From: Prevotellaceae bacterium
GTDB taxonomy: Bacteria; Bacteroidota; Bacteroidia; Bacteroidales; Bacteroidaceae
Length of the DNA stretch: 8,776 bases
Reading direction: 5' to 3'
Assembly: GCA_022508635.1 (NCBI GenBank)
Contig: JAFLUV010000055.1
Span: forward strand, 1 to 8,776
A model generated the notes under the pieces. The model saw only the letters and a program-made list of their open reading frames with translations. It did not search any database and had not been told where the DNA came from. Below, one piece after another: positions 1 to 5,906 of this stretch (position 1 is the first letter of the stretch; every line of letters begins with the position of its first letter). Made by a program: the position numbers and the translations under genes.

Positions 1-33
1 AGCATTTTTTGCATAGTTATGAGTTAAATGACA

Positions 34-65
34 CAAAGGTACTAATAAACAATAATTTACCACAA
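34..65 (-). promoter_or_regulatory. Leftward Bacteroidota-type promoter for a gene outside the window
   Basis: Read on the minus strand, positions 41-34 give TACCTTTG, a match to the Bacteroidota -7 element TAnnTTTG. A TTG at 65-63 lies 21 bases upstream, a loose fit to the -33 element (TTTG about 19 bases away). The direction is leftward, so it should drive a gene beyond the left edge. The target cannot be seen. Confidence 0.5.
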
Positions 66-108
66 CTTTTATCCTCCCATTTGCATATTAGGCCGAAAAT
101 TTTACATT

Positions 109-124
109 TTTAGCAGGTGCTAAA
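109..124. other. Short perfect palindrome TTTAGCA-GG-TGCTAAA
   Basis: Two 7-base arms are separated by two bases. It lies about 70 bases upstream of the leftward promoter core and 20 bases from the large hairpin below rpoD. It could be an operator for the leftward gene, a minor hairpin at the end of the rpoD transcript, or chance in AT-rich DNA. No function is assigned. Confidence 0.3.
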
Positions 125-144
125 GTACGTTTATAGGGATTATG

Positions 145-189
145 ACTTAAGCGCCCAATGCTTCTCAGAGAAGCATTGGGCGCTTAAGT
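145..189 (-). terminator. Large 45-base hairpin downstream of rpoD, probable terminator
   Basis: The arms 145-166 and 168-189 are exact reverse complements, 22 bases each around a single central A (167). The nearer arm begins 41 bases after the rpoD stop codon. As RNA it would be a very stable stem. It lacks a clean U-run on either strand: minus-strand RNA continues CAUAAUCCC, and the plus side has only TTTCTATT. Termination is therefore inferred from stability and position. It could also be a 3' end stabiliser or a cruciform-forming site. Confidence 0.6.
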
Positions 190-229
190 TTCTATTACTG
201 TCTGTTTGTGGCGACAAGCGCAAAGAGCA

Positions 230-1093
230 CTACCCCAGATATGAGCGGAGCAGGCTATTACGACTGCCGGCACGAAGCTTGCGGATGGCTTTCTCGCGAA
301 TCTGACGAACACGCTCGCGGGTCAAGCCGAAAGTTTCGCCTATCTCTTCAAGAGTCATCTCCGGCTGGTTATTGATGCCAAAGCTGCGTTCGATGATTTG
401 CTTCTCGCGTTCGTTGAGGATACCCAGTGCACGGTCTATCTCCGTAGACAGGCTTTCGCTGACCAGTCCTTTGTCCGCCATGGGCGAATCTGGGTTGGTC
501 ATGACATCCAGAAGGCTGTTCTCCTCGCCTTCCACGAAGGGAGCATCCACACTGACGTGGCGGCCGCTGGCACGCAATGAGTCGTTAATCTTTTCGGGCA
601 GTTCGTTGACCAGCTCTGCCAGTTCATCGGCACTGGGCTTACGTTCAAATTCCTGCTCGAACTTCGTCATCGCCTTCGTTATCTTGTTTACTGCGCTAAC
701 CTGATTGAGGGGCAGGCGCACGATACGACTCTGCTCGGCGAGAGCCTGCAAGATGGTCTGGCGTATCCACCACACGGCATAGGAGATGAATTTAAAACCA
801 CGCGTCTCGTCAAATTTTTCGGCAGCCTTTATCAGCCCCACGTTACCCTCGTTGATAAGATCGGGCAAGGAGAGTCCCTGGTTCTGGTACTGCTTTGCCA
901 CACTGACAACGAAACGGAGGTTGGCACGCACCAGCTTGTCGAGGGCACGACGGTCGCCCTTGCGTATTCTCTGCGAAAGTTCAACCTCTTCCTCCACAGG
1001 AAGCAGTGCCTCACGGCCTATTTCCTGAAGATACTTGTCAAGCGATGCACTGTCACGACTGGTGATGCTTTTGGTGATTTTAAGCTGTCTCAT
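230..1093 (-). CDS. rpoD: RNA polymerase primary sigma factor (RpoD/SigA, Bacteroidota short form)
   Basis: Housekeeping sigma factor that directs RNA polymerase to vegetative promoters. The 287-residue protein shows sigma-70 regions in order: region 1.2 about residues 16-48 (SLDKYLQEIG); region 2 about 54-124, with the core-binding DLINEGNVGLIKA and the -10 reading FKFISYAVWWIRQTI (100-114); region 3 about 130-205; and region 4 about 224-278, with the helix-turn-helix at 247-274 (TLEEIGETFGLTRERVRQI). Region 1.1 and the long non-conserved insert of proteobacterial RpoD are absent, as is usual in Bacteroidota, where the primary sigma is about 286 residues. The ATG at 1093 directly precedes the conserved N-terminus MRQLKITKS, with AAGG a few bases upstream. 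The stop is TAG. It is transcribed alone, divergently from lemA-htpX, from a TACCTTTG promoter, and is followed by a strong hairpin. The identification is very secure. Confidence 0.97.
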   Translation of the reverse strand: MRQLKITKSITSRDSASLDKYLQEIGREALLPVEEEVELSQRIRKGDRRALDKLVRANLRFVVSVAKQYQNQGLSLPDLINEGNVGLIKAAEKFDETRGFKFISYAVWWIRQTILQALAEQSRIVRLPLNQVSAVNKITKAMTKFEQEFERKPSADELAELVNELPEKINDSLRASGRHVSVDAPFVEGEENSLLDVMTNPDSPMADKGLVSESLSTEIDRALGILNEREKQIIERSFGINNQPEMTLEEIGETFGLTRERVRQIREKAIRKLRAGSRNSLLRSYLG

Positions 1094-1129
1094 ATACCTT
1101 ATATATTATATACGACTAATTTTGGCGCA

Positions 1130-1157
1130 CAAAGGTAGCACTTTTTTTGTTTAACAA
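1130..1157 (-). promoter_or_regulatory. Promoter of rpoD
   Basis: On the minus strand TACCTTTG occupies 1137-1130, with TTG at 1157-1155 seventeen bases upstream. The -7 element is canonical for Bacteroidota, but the -33 spacing is slightly short. It implies a leader of roughly 30 bases before the ATG at 1093. Confidence 0.65.
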
Positions 1158-1255
1158 GACACTTTCAACTGCAAAAAAATGCTAAAAAGGGACAGAAACC
1201 TTCAATCTTTATCAATTTCAAAGAGCATTGTATCTCGCATTACGTCTTTTTTGCT

Positions 1256-1263
1256 TACCTTTG
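1256..1263 (+). promoter_or_regulatory. Promoter of lemA-htpX (-7 element TACCTTTG)
   Basis: An exact TACCTTTG followed by CA, the common Bacteroidota form, ends 47 bases before the lemA start. No good -33 TTTG is found at the usual distance; the nearest TTG (1228-1230) is 25 bases upstream. Together with the rpoD promoter it makes this 217-base gap divergent. Confidence 0.6.
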
Positions 1264-1310
1264 CATTATAATTTTTCGAAGTAGTAAAACAAAATCTGAT
1301 AAAAAACACT

Positions 1311-1877
1311 ATGAACACAACAATCATTGTAGTAATAGCAGTCGTAGTACTGCTTATTATTTGTATCATCGGCATCTACAACAACTTGGTAACCCTGCGC
1401 AACAATCGCGATAACGCCTTTGCCAACATCGACGTGCAATTGAAACAGCGCTACGACCTCGTCCCGCAGCTTGTAGCAACCGTAAAAGGCTATGCCACAC
1501 ATGAGAAAGAATTGTTGGAGAAGGTAACTGCTGCACGTACTGCTGCCATGAGTGCATCGACCATTAACGACAAGATTACAGCCAATAATGAACTGACACA
1601 CGCCATGATGAACCTGCGTGCCGTGGCAGAAGCATATCCCGACCTGAAGGCAAACCAGAATTTCTTGCAGTTGCAGGGCGAAATCAGCGACATCGAGAAC
1701 AAGCTCGCTGCCACACGCCGCTACTTCAATAGTGCCACGAAGGAGCTCAACAATGGTGTTCAACGCTTCCCTGCCGTACTCTTTGCTGGCATGTTCGGTT
1801 TCCACACAGAGCCGCTTTTTGACGTTGGCGATGCAGAGCGAGTAGTGTTAGACAAAGCCCCCGAGATCAAATTCTGA
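1311..1877 (+). CDS. lemA: LemA family membrane-anchored protein
   Basis: LemA-family protein of 188 residues, a normal length for the family. One N-terminal membrane segment (about residues 4-22, Ile/Val-rich) anchors a mostly helical domain. Family hallmarks are NNLVTLRNN (24-32), the DVQLKQRYDLVPQLVATVKGY stretch at 41-61, NQNFLQLQGEISDIENKL at about 115-132, and ARRYFN-like TRRYFNSATKELN (135-147), ending with RFPAVLFAGMFGF. There is no lipobox; the segment looks like an uncleaved anchor. The biochemical role of the family is not settled. In many bacteria lemA lies beside a HtpX/M48 protease gene, as here: its TGA shares one base with the htpX ATG, so the two are probably translationally coupled. 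The ATG at 1311 follows an A-rich stretch typical of the phylum. Confidence 0.93.
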   Translation: MNTTIIVVIAVVVLLIICIIGIYNNLVTLRNNRDNAFANIDVQLKQRYDLVPQLVATVKGYATHEKELLEKVTAARTAAMSASTINDKITANNELTHAMMNLRAVAEAYPDLKANQNFLQLQGEISDIENKLAATRRYFNSATKELNNGVQRFPAVLFAGMFGFHTEPLFDVGDAERVVLDKAPEIKF

Positions 1878-2875
1878 TGAGATACGTCGGTATTCACACG
1901 CAGCAGGTGCAAAACAACCTGAGGAGCATCCTGCTACTGATTACCTTTCCCTGCATCATCTTAGGGCTGGTGTATGCTTTCTTGGCATTCATGAACATGC
2001 ATGAAGTGCCGGACGGCTACCAGAGCACGCGCATGACCGTCGACACGGTTGCGACAGGCGAAGCCTTCCTCATGGCAATACCATGGGTGATAGGCATTGT
2101 AGGTATCTGGTTCCTAATCTCCTACTTTGCCAATACCAGCATCATACGACATGCCACGGGAGCTCGTCCACTGGAGCGCAGAGAGAATCCGCGTGTCTAC
2201 AACATCGTAGAGAACCTGACAATAGCGTGCGGCATGCCTATGCCGAAGGTCAACGTCATTGACGACCCGCAGCTCAACGCTTTTGCCAGCGGCATTGACG
2301 AGAAAAGCTATACCGTAACCGTGACGACAGGTATCTGCAACCGCCTGAACGACGAGGAACTGACTGGTGTCATCGCCCATGAGCTGACACACATCCGCAA
2401 CAGGGATACGCGCGTCCTCATTGTAAGCATCGTGTTCGTTGGCATCGTGAGCGCAGCACTGAGCATCGCAATACGCTTGCTTTGGGACATATCCGTTTTC
2501 GGTGGAGGCAACCGTCGCACCAGTCGCGACGACAAGAACGGTGGCACAGCTGTCATCGTCGTCATGTTGGTAGCTGTCGCACTGACTGCCGTGGCATACT
2601 TCTTCACATTACTCACGCGCTTTGCCATTAGTCGCAAACGCGAATACATGGCAGACGCAGGAGGTGCAGAGCTCTGCGGCAATCCTTTGGCATTGGCTTC
2701 TGCCCTTCGCAAGATATCGAGCGACCCGGGACTGGGAAACGTCAACCGTGAGGATGTGGCACAGCTATTCATTGTACGTCCCGCATTTGCCAACAGCTTC
2801 ACCAATACGATGAGTCGCCTTTTCAGTACCCATCCAAGCACGGAAAAACGCATAGCCTATCTGGAACAATTCTGA
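1877..2875 (+). CDS. htpX: HtpX-like M48 family membrane zinc metalloprotease
   Basis: Integral membrane zinc protease of the M48 family. HtpX relatives degrade misfolded or damaged inner-membrane proteins, with the active site facing the cytoplasm. The 332-residue protein has hydrophobic segments at about 17-40, 64-86, 181-204 and 225-248, the usual four-helix layout. The zinc motif is H168-E169-L170-T171-H172. The third ligand is probably E256 in REYMADAGG, and the conserved LNAFASG stretch lies at 133-139. The S-T-H-P-S-T-E-K-R-I-A-Y-L motif near the C-terminus is typical. The region between membrane segments 3 and 4 contains a short Gly/Arg/Asp-rich loop (208-224), normal for soluble-facing loops. 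Its ATG overlaps the lemA stop, which supports both this start and operon structure. A strong terminator follows 27 bases after the stop codon. All catalytic residues are present, so it should be active. Confidence 0.95.
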   Translation: MRYVGIHTQQVQNNLRSILLLITFPCIILGLVYAFLAFMNMHEVPDGYQSTRMTVDTVATGEAFLMAIPWVIGIVGIWFLISYFANTSIIRHATGARPLERRENPRVYNIVENLTIACGMPMPKVNVIDDPQLNAFASGIDEKSYTVTVTTGICNRLNDEELTGVIAHELTHIRNRDTRVLIVSIVFVGIVSAALSIAIRLLWDISVFGGGNRRTSRDDKNGGTAVIVVMLVAVALTAVAYFFTLLTRFAISRKREYMADAGGAELCGNPLALASALRKISSDPGLGNVNREDVAQLFIVRPAFANSFTNTMSRLFSTHPSTEKRIAYLEQF

Positions 2876-2902
2876 TGGACATCAAAAGCGACAAAGTTTA
2901 AG

Positions 2903-2935
2903 GGCGAAGAAAATTTCTTCGCCTTTTATTTATTA
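2903..2935 (+). terminator. Rho-independent terminator of lemA-htpX
   Basis: A perfect 10-base stem, GGCGAAGAAA (2903-2912) with TTTCTTCGCC (2914-2923), is followed by TTTTATTTATTA. It is a textbook intrinsic terminator ending the lemA-htpX transcript just ahead of the tyrS promoter. Confidence 0.9.
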
Positions 2936-2954
2936 CCCTTTCACTTAAAAGTTG

Positions 2955-2962
2955 TACCTTTG
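2955..2962 (+). promoter_or_regulatory. Promoter of tyrS (-7 element TACCTTTG)
   Basis: TACCTTTGCA matches the Bacteroidota -7 element. It lies 20 bases past the htpX terminator U-run and 54 bases before the chosen tyrS ATG. The -33 region falls in the terminator's T/A-rich tail, with no clear TTTG. Confidence 0.65.
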
Positions 2963-3016
2963 CAGTCGCGAGAGCAGAACCAACTAATAGTTAATGACAA
3001 AACAATAGATAATTCG

Positions 3017-4318
3017 ATGAACTTTGTTGAAGAACTAAAATGGAGAGGCATGATCCACCAGATGATGCCAGGCACAGAAGAATTGTTACAGAAAGAACAA
3101 GTTTCGGCTTACGTCGGCATTGATCCGACGGCAGACAGCCTGCATATCGGCCACTTGTGCGGCGTGATGATGCTACGCCACCTGCAGAGATGCGGTCACA
3201 AGCCCATCGCACTGGTCGGCGGAGCCACCGGAATGATAGGCGACCCCAGCGGCAAGAGTCAGGAACGTAACCTGCTCAATGAGGAGACATTGCGCCACAA
3301 CGTAGCTTGCATACAAGAACAACTGGCACGTTTCCTCGACTTTGAAAGCAATGCTTCGAACCGAGCTGAGCTGGTCAACAACTACGACTGGATGAAGGAC
3401 TTCACTTTCCTTGACTTCGCTCGCGAGATTGGCAAGTGCATCACTGTAAATTACATGATGGCAAAGGATAGCGTGAAGCGTCGCCTGAACGGTGAGTTCC
3501 AGGATGGCATGTCGTTCACAGAGTTCACATATCAGCTCCTGCAGGGCTATGATTTCCTGCATCTCTACCAGACGAAGAACTGCAAGTTGCAGATGGGTGG
3601 CAGCGACCAGTGGGGCAATATCACGACAGGTACAGAGCTCATTCGTCGCAAGCTGGGTGGCGAGAACGAGGCTTTTGCCCTGACCTGCCCGCTTATCACG
3701 AAGGCAGACGGCAAGAAGTTCGGCAAGACGGAGAAGGGCAATATCTGGCTCGACCGCAATCGTACCAGTCCCTATGCTTTCTACCAGTTCTGGCTCAATG
3801 TGGCAGACGAGGATGCAGAACGCTACATCAAGATATTCACGTCGCTCGACAAGCCGACCATTGATGCACTCATTGAGGAGCACAGACAGGATCCCGGTCG
3901 CCGCACGTTGCAGAAGCGTCTGGCAGAGGAACTGACCGTCATGGTACACAGTCGTGAAGATTATGAGGCAGCACTCGAGGCCAGCAACATCCTCTTTGGC
4001 AAGAGCACGAAAGAGAGTCTCGTGAAGCTGGACGAACAGACATTGCTTGATGTCTTCAGCGGCGTGCCTCAGTTCGAGATAGACCGTGCGCTGCTCTCTG
4101 GCGAAGGTGTCAAAGCTGTCGATCTCTTTGCAGAGCACACGCAGTGCTTCCCCAGCAAGGGTGAGATGCGCAAGCTCACACAAGGCGGCGGCGTCAGCCT
4201 GAACAAGGAGAAGCTAACCTCGTTCGACCAGACAATTTGCGAAGCAGATCTCATCAACGACAAGTATCTCCTCGTCCAGCAAGGCAAGAAGAAGTACTTC
4301 CTGCTTACGGCAAAATAA
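3017..4318 (+). CDS. tyrS: Tyrosyl-tRNA synthetase (class I)
   Basis: Cytoplasmic enzyme that activates tyrosine with ATP and charges tRNA-Tyr. From the ATG at 3017 the protein has 433 residues, normal for bacterial TyrS. The catalytic Rossmann fold carries YVGIDPTADSLHIGH (32-46, HIGH at 43-46), GGATGMIGDPSGKSQERN (68-85), the tyrosine/AMP pocket QMGGSDQWGN (192-201) and the KMSKS-type loop KFGKT (234-238). The C-terminal part (about 365-433, from FPSKGEMRKL and GGGVSLN) is an S4-like tRNA-binding domain. The frame stays open upstream to a TTG at 2960, but that codon lies inside the promoter core, so the added 19 residues would not be translated. MNFVEELKWRG also fits the family N-terminus. 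It is monocistronic from its own promoter, and no clear U-tract terminator follows. Confidence 0.97.
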   Translation: MNFVEELKWRGMIHQMMPGTEELLQKEQVSAYVGIDPTADSLHIGHLCGVMMLRHLQRCGHKPIALVGGATGMIGDPSGKSQERNLLNEETLRHNVACIQEQLARFLDFESNASNRAELVNNYDWMKDFTFLDFAREIGKCITVNYMMAKDSVKRRLNGEFQDGMSFTEFTYQLLQGYDFLHLYQTKNCKLQMGGSDQWGNITTGTELIRRKLGGENEAFALTCPLITKADGKKFGKTEKGNIWLDRNRTSPYAFYQFWLNVADEDAERYIKIFTSLDKPTIDALIEEHRQDPGRRTLQKRLAEELTVMVHSREDYEAALEASNILFGKSTKESLVKLDEQTLLDVFSGVPQFEIDRALLSGEGVKAVDLFAEHTQCFPSKGEMRKLTQGGGVSLNKEKLTSFDQTICEADLINDKYLLVQQGKKKYFLLTAK

Positions 4319-4322
4319 GAAA

Positions 4323-4376
4323 CCGGACCTTCCATGAAAAAGGGAAAGAAGGACGGACCGGCCTGACAACCCAGGC
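4323..4376 (+). other. Weak hairpins after tyrS without U-tract
   Basis: CCGGACC (4323-4329) can pair with GGACCGG (4355-4361) with one A-A mismatch. Immediately next to it GCCTG (4361-4365) pairs with CAGGC (4372-4376). Eight bases of mostly A follow rather than T, so neither is a standard intrinsic terminator. They may protect the tyrS mRNA end or form a weak terminator. Confidence 0.3.
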
Positions 4377-4417
4377 AAAAAAAGCAAGGCACAGCATATA
4401 ATTTTGAATTCATTTAC

Positions 4418-4448
4418 TTTGATATTTGAATTATTTACCGTACCTTTG
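4418..4448 (+). promoter_or_regulatory. Promoter of the tRNA-Gln gene
   Basis: TTTG (4418-4421), a 19-base spacer and TACCTTTG (4441-4448) exactly match the Bacteroidota -33/-7 consensus. The start of transcription is expected around 4455, about 50 bases before the mature tRNA. It is the best promoter in the window. Confidence 0.85.
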
Positions 4449-4502
4449 CATCGCGAAAATCAAAATTCGCTCCGCAAACAATAAAAAGTTTGCCCATTGG
4501 AT

Positions 4503-4576
4503 TGGGCTATGGTGTAATGGTAGCACAAGACATTTTGGTCGTCTTAGTTCTGGTTCGAAACCGGATAGCCCAACCA
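4503..4576 (+). tRNA. trnQ: tRNA-Gln, anticodon TTG
   Basis: The 74-base gene has the 3' CCA encoded (4574-4576). The acceptor arm TGGGCTA (4503-4509) pairs with TAGCCCA (4566-4572), and the discriminator base is A4573. The D arm is GTG (4512-4514) with CAC (4524-4526). The anticodon stem 4528-4531/4541-4544 has the anticodon TTG at 4535-4537 with T33 before it. The T arm is TCTGG (4549-4553), loop TTCGAAA, then CCGGA (4561-4565). The fifth anticodon-stem pair, A4532 with C4540 (positions 31 and 39), is a mismatch. The U1-A72 end pair suits tRNA-Gln. It decodes CAA and, by wobble, CAG. Confidence 0.95.
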
Positions 4577-4580
4577 AACA

Positions 4581-4608
4581 GCATCAGGAACATATAGCAA
4601 GCTGATGC
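4581..4608 (+). other. Small hairpin in the tRNA-Gln 3' trailer
   Basis: GCATCAG (4581-4587) pairs with CTGATGC (4602-4608) around a 14-base loop, four bases after the encoded CCA. It may shape processing of the precursor 3' end; it has no U-run, so it is not the terminator. Confidence 0.35.
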
Positions 4609-4618
4609 CAGACAAACG

Positions 4619-4671
4619 AAAAGAGCCACGCTTGAATCCCCGTTCTCAGGAGATTTGAGCGTGGCTCTTTT
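4619..4671. terminator. Long terminator of the tRNA-Gln transcript, probably bidirectional
   Basis: AAAAGAGCCACGCT (4619-4632) pairs perfectly with AGCGTGGCTCTTTT (4658-4671). Six further pairs, two of them G-T, extend the stem to about 20 pairs with a 13-base loop (4639-4651). Plus-strand RNA ends in CUCUUUUC. Minus-strand RNA also ends in CUCUUUUCGUUUG, so it can stop transcripts of the minus-strand gene at 4852-5445 as well. Confidence 0.85.
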
Positions 4672-4700
4672 CAAGCCTGTCAGGGGGACACTGCCCTACC

Positions 4701-4843
4701 CTATGCCGAAGCCTTGGAGCAGAACCAGTCAAGTACTTCGGACACAGGCACAAGCGCACGGCAGCAACCGGGGCTCCGAAAGCGTATTTCTCGCCAATGT
4801 CGTCATACTCGCCGTAAACAATACGGTTAAGAGAAAAGAAGAT
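4701..4843 (-). pseudogene. Possible decayed coding remnant with frameshift
   Basis: No intact gene is present, but the minus strand reads like real protein in two successive frames. The first, from about 4843, gives FFSLNRIVYGEYDDIGEKYA and then FGAPVAAVR. A second frame, joining near 4750, gives LVPVSEVLDWFCSKASA and ends at a TAG (4703-4701). Joining them needs one single-base shift within the CGCTTGTGCC stretch. An ATG at 4850-4848 begins one base after the stop codon of the upstream gene, but it soon meets a stop in its own frame. Codon choice (GGC GAG TAT GAC GAC) resembles the neighbours. I do not recognise the parent family. Against it: all three minus frames stay open over most of this stretch, so part of the signal may be chance. 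Confidence 0.35.
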
Positions 4844-4851
4844 GCCTCATC

Positions 4852-5445
4852 CTATTTTATGATCTTCTTGCCGTTTTTCACAAAGACTCCCTTCGATGGT
4901 TCCCGAAGAAGTTCCGTGCCGTCGAGAGCATAAGGCTTGCCAGTCAGCCGAACGGAGTCCGGAATCTGCCTCACGCCAGTAGACTTTGACACGGACAATG
5001 TGACGCTGATACGCCCCTCGCCAGCCTTGAGGAATGCCTTCAGTTCGTCAATCGAAGGGCAATCGATGCGCCCCAATCGTGTATAGCTCCAGGAATTACT
5101 GCCATAGAAGAGTACAATCTGGTTGCCACTATAGAGGATGACATCTCCAGCCGATGTCGTCAGCTGCGAATTGCTTGTAGGCAGCGAACGTCCCAGCATG
5201 CCCACCTTCTCGAAGCCCCCATAGTCATCGGCCTCGTATGTGATGGGAGACTCCCGGAGCACGGTCGTCAGTTCTCGCGTCGCAGCGTTGTCGACGAGTC
5301 GGACGGGCATGGTCTTCCCGTCAATAGTAATGTAGATTTCAGTCATATCCTGCGATGTTGTTTGTGCATGAGCCTCCTTGCTGCAAGAAGCGCCCAATAT
5401 TGCAACGATGGTTGCCAGCACGTATGTCGTAAAGTATCTTCTCAT
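4852..5445 (-). CDS. Exported cyclophilin-like domain protein with a T9SS-like C-terminal tail
   Basis: Predicted secreted or surface protein of 197 residues; the function is not known. Residues 1-20 form a signal sequence (MRRYFTTYVLATIVAILGAS). Cleavage is ambiguous: C21 follows LGAS, a poor lipobox because Gly is at -3, while AHA-Q (25-28) is a good signal peptidase I site. Residues about 34-150 resemble the bacterial cyclophilin-like 2 fold: MTEIYITIDGK, DNAATRELTTVL, YGGFEKVGMLGRSLP, the AGDVILYSGNQIVLFYG stretch (99-115), then YTRLGRID. This fold is related in shape to cyclophilins, but isomerase activity is not established. The last 27 residues (YALDGTELL, then KGVFVKNGKKIIK) resemble the end of Prevotella-type type IX secretion tails. 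The frame is open far upstream, but that part lies in a repeat array; the ATG at 5445 directly precedes the signal sequence. The leader is probably about 330 bases. Confidence 0.8.
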   Translation of the reverse strand: MRRYFTTYVLATIVAILGASCSKEAHAQTTSQDMTEIYITIDGKTMPVRLVDNAATRELTTVLRESPITYEADDYGGFEKVGMLGRSLPTSNSQLTTSAGDVILYSGNQIVLFYGSNSWSYTRLGRIDCPSIDELKAFLKAGEGRISVTLSVSKSTGVRQIPDSVRLTGKPYALDGTELLREPSKGVFVKNGKKIIK

Positions 5446-5520
5446 AGTTTTGCAGATTCGTCCTATTCGTCTGCCAAGGTCCTGCGAAACGCATCCAAGC
5501 TTCCGTTGCAGAGTGTCGCA

Positions 5521-5704
5521 ACAATCCTGCCGAATGGCCGAAATCATTCCGTCAGAATGTCGGTTCACAATCCTCAGGATTCTGACCCTACAATCCTCAG
5601 GACTCTGACCCCACAATCCTCAGGATTGTAACCGCACAATCGGCAGGATTGTAACCACATGATCGTCAGTATTTTAGCCACACGATCGGAACGATTGTCT
5701 TTTG
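5521..5704. repeat. Array of eight in-phase 23-base palindromic repeats
   Basis: The 461-base gap between 5446 and 5906 contains no convincing gene. Units of exactly 23 bases start at 5521, 5544, 5567, 5590, 5613, 5636, 5659 and 5682. The three central units (5567, 5590, 5613) begin ACAATCCTCAGGA and the next (5636) is very close; 5659, 5682 and the first two are more diverged. Most units hold a dyad followed by a linker such as TAACCGC or TGACCCC. In the unit at 5613 the dyad is perfect: ACAATCCT-C-AGGATTGT. Degenerate copies may continue on both sides, for example at 5728 (ACGATTCC). There are no unique spacers, so it is not CRISPR. Since 23 is not a multiple of 3, a coding repeat is unlikely. 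It lies in the probable leader of the cyclophilin-like gene. Confidence 0.85.
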
Positions 5705-5779
5705 ACACTATTACAGATCGTTCTTGCACGATTCCCGCATGTCTGGCAAAGGATGCAGGCACTCTCGCCCAGCAGACTG

Positions 5780-5787
5780 CAAAGATA
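5780..5787 (-). promoter_or_regulatory. Candidate promoter for the cyclophilin-like gene
   Basis: The minus strand reads TATCTTTGCAG, matching TAnnTTTG. No -33 TTTG is found at the expected distance. It is the best promoter match between the acyl-CoA dehydrogenase terminator and the ATG at 5445. It would give a leader of about 330 bases carrying the whole 23-base repeat array. Confidence 0.5.
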
Positions 5788-5840
5788 GGAATTATTTCTC
5801 ACATTCCGGCTCTCTTCCCTCCTAAAAGTGCAAAGGAAAA

Positions 5841-5879
5841 GGAGGATGTCCCTGGAATCGCAGTCCTGAGACATCCTCC
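5841..5879 (-). terminator. Terminator of the etfBA-acyl-CoA dehydrogenase operon
   Basis: Perfect 10-base arms GGAGGATGTC (5841-5850) and GACATCCTCC (5870-5879) flank a 19-base loop. On the minus strand the stem is followed by TTTTCCTTT, giving a fair U-rich tail. It lies 27 bases after the acyl-CoA dehydrogenase stop codon. Confidence 0.85.
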
Positions 5880-5906
5880 TGAGCTCCCTGGAAGGGCAAA
5901 AGAGCC

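Noticed and set aside
1266..1805. 179-residue minus-strand reading frame opposite lemA
   Set aside because: Cys/Tyr-rich antisense shadow of a clear LemA gene.
2960..3016. TTG start for tyrS giving a 452-residue protein
   Set aside because: The TTG lies inside the TACCTTTG promoter core, upstream of any likely transcript start; the ATG at 3017 fits the family.
3173..4183. 336-residue minus-strand reading frame opposite tyrS
   Set aside because: Antisense shadow of tyrS, produced by its codon bias; no domain recognised.
4655..4933. 92-residue plus-strand reading frame after the tRNA
   Set aside because: It begins within the terminator stem and overlaps the C-terminus of the minus-strand gene; no protein-like composition or motif.
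5446..5616. Upstream extension of the cyclophilin-like reading frame (57 extra codons from 5616)
   Set aside because: It runs through the 23-base repeats and gives repeat-derived peptide before a normal signal sequence; the ATG at 5445 is the sensible start.
5521..5704. CRISPR array
   Set aside because: Units are contiguous 23-base tandem copies with no unique spacers, and no cas genes are nearby.
5574..5762. 62-residue minus-strand reading frame crossing the repeat array
   Set aside because: It is made mostly of translated repeat units whose 23-base period shifts frame each time; no domain or signal sequence is seen.
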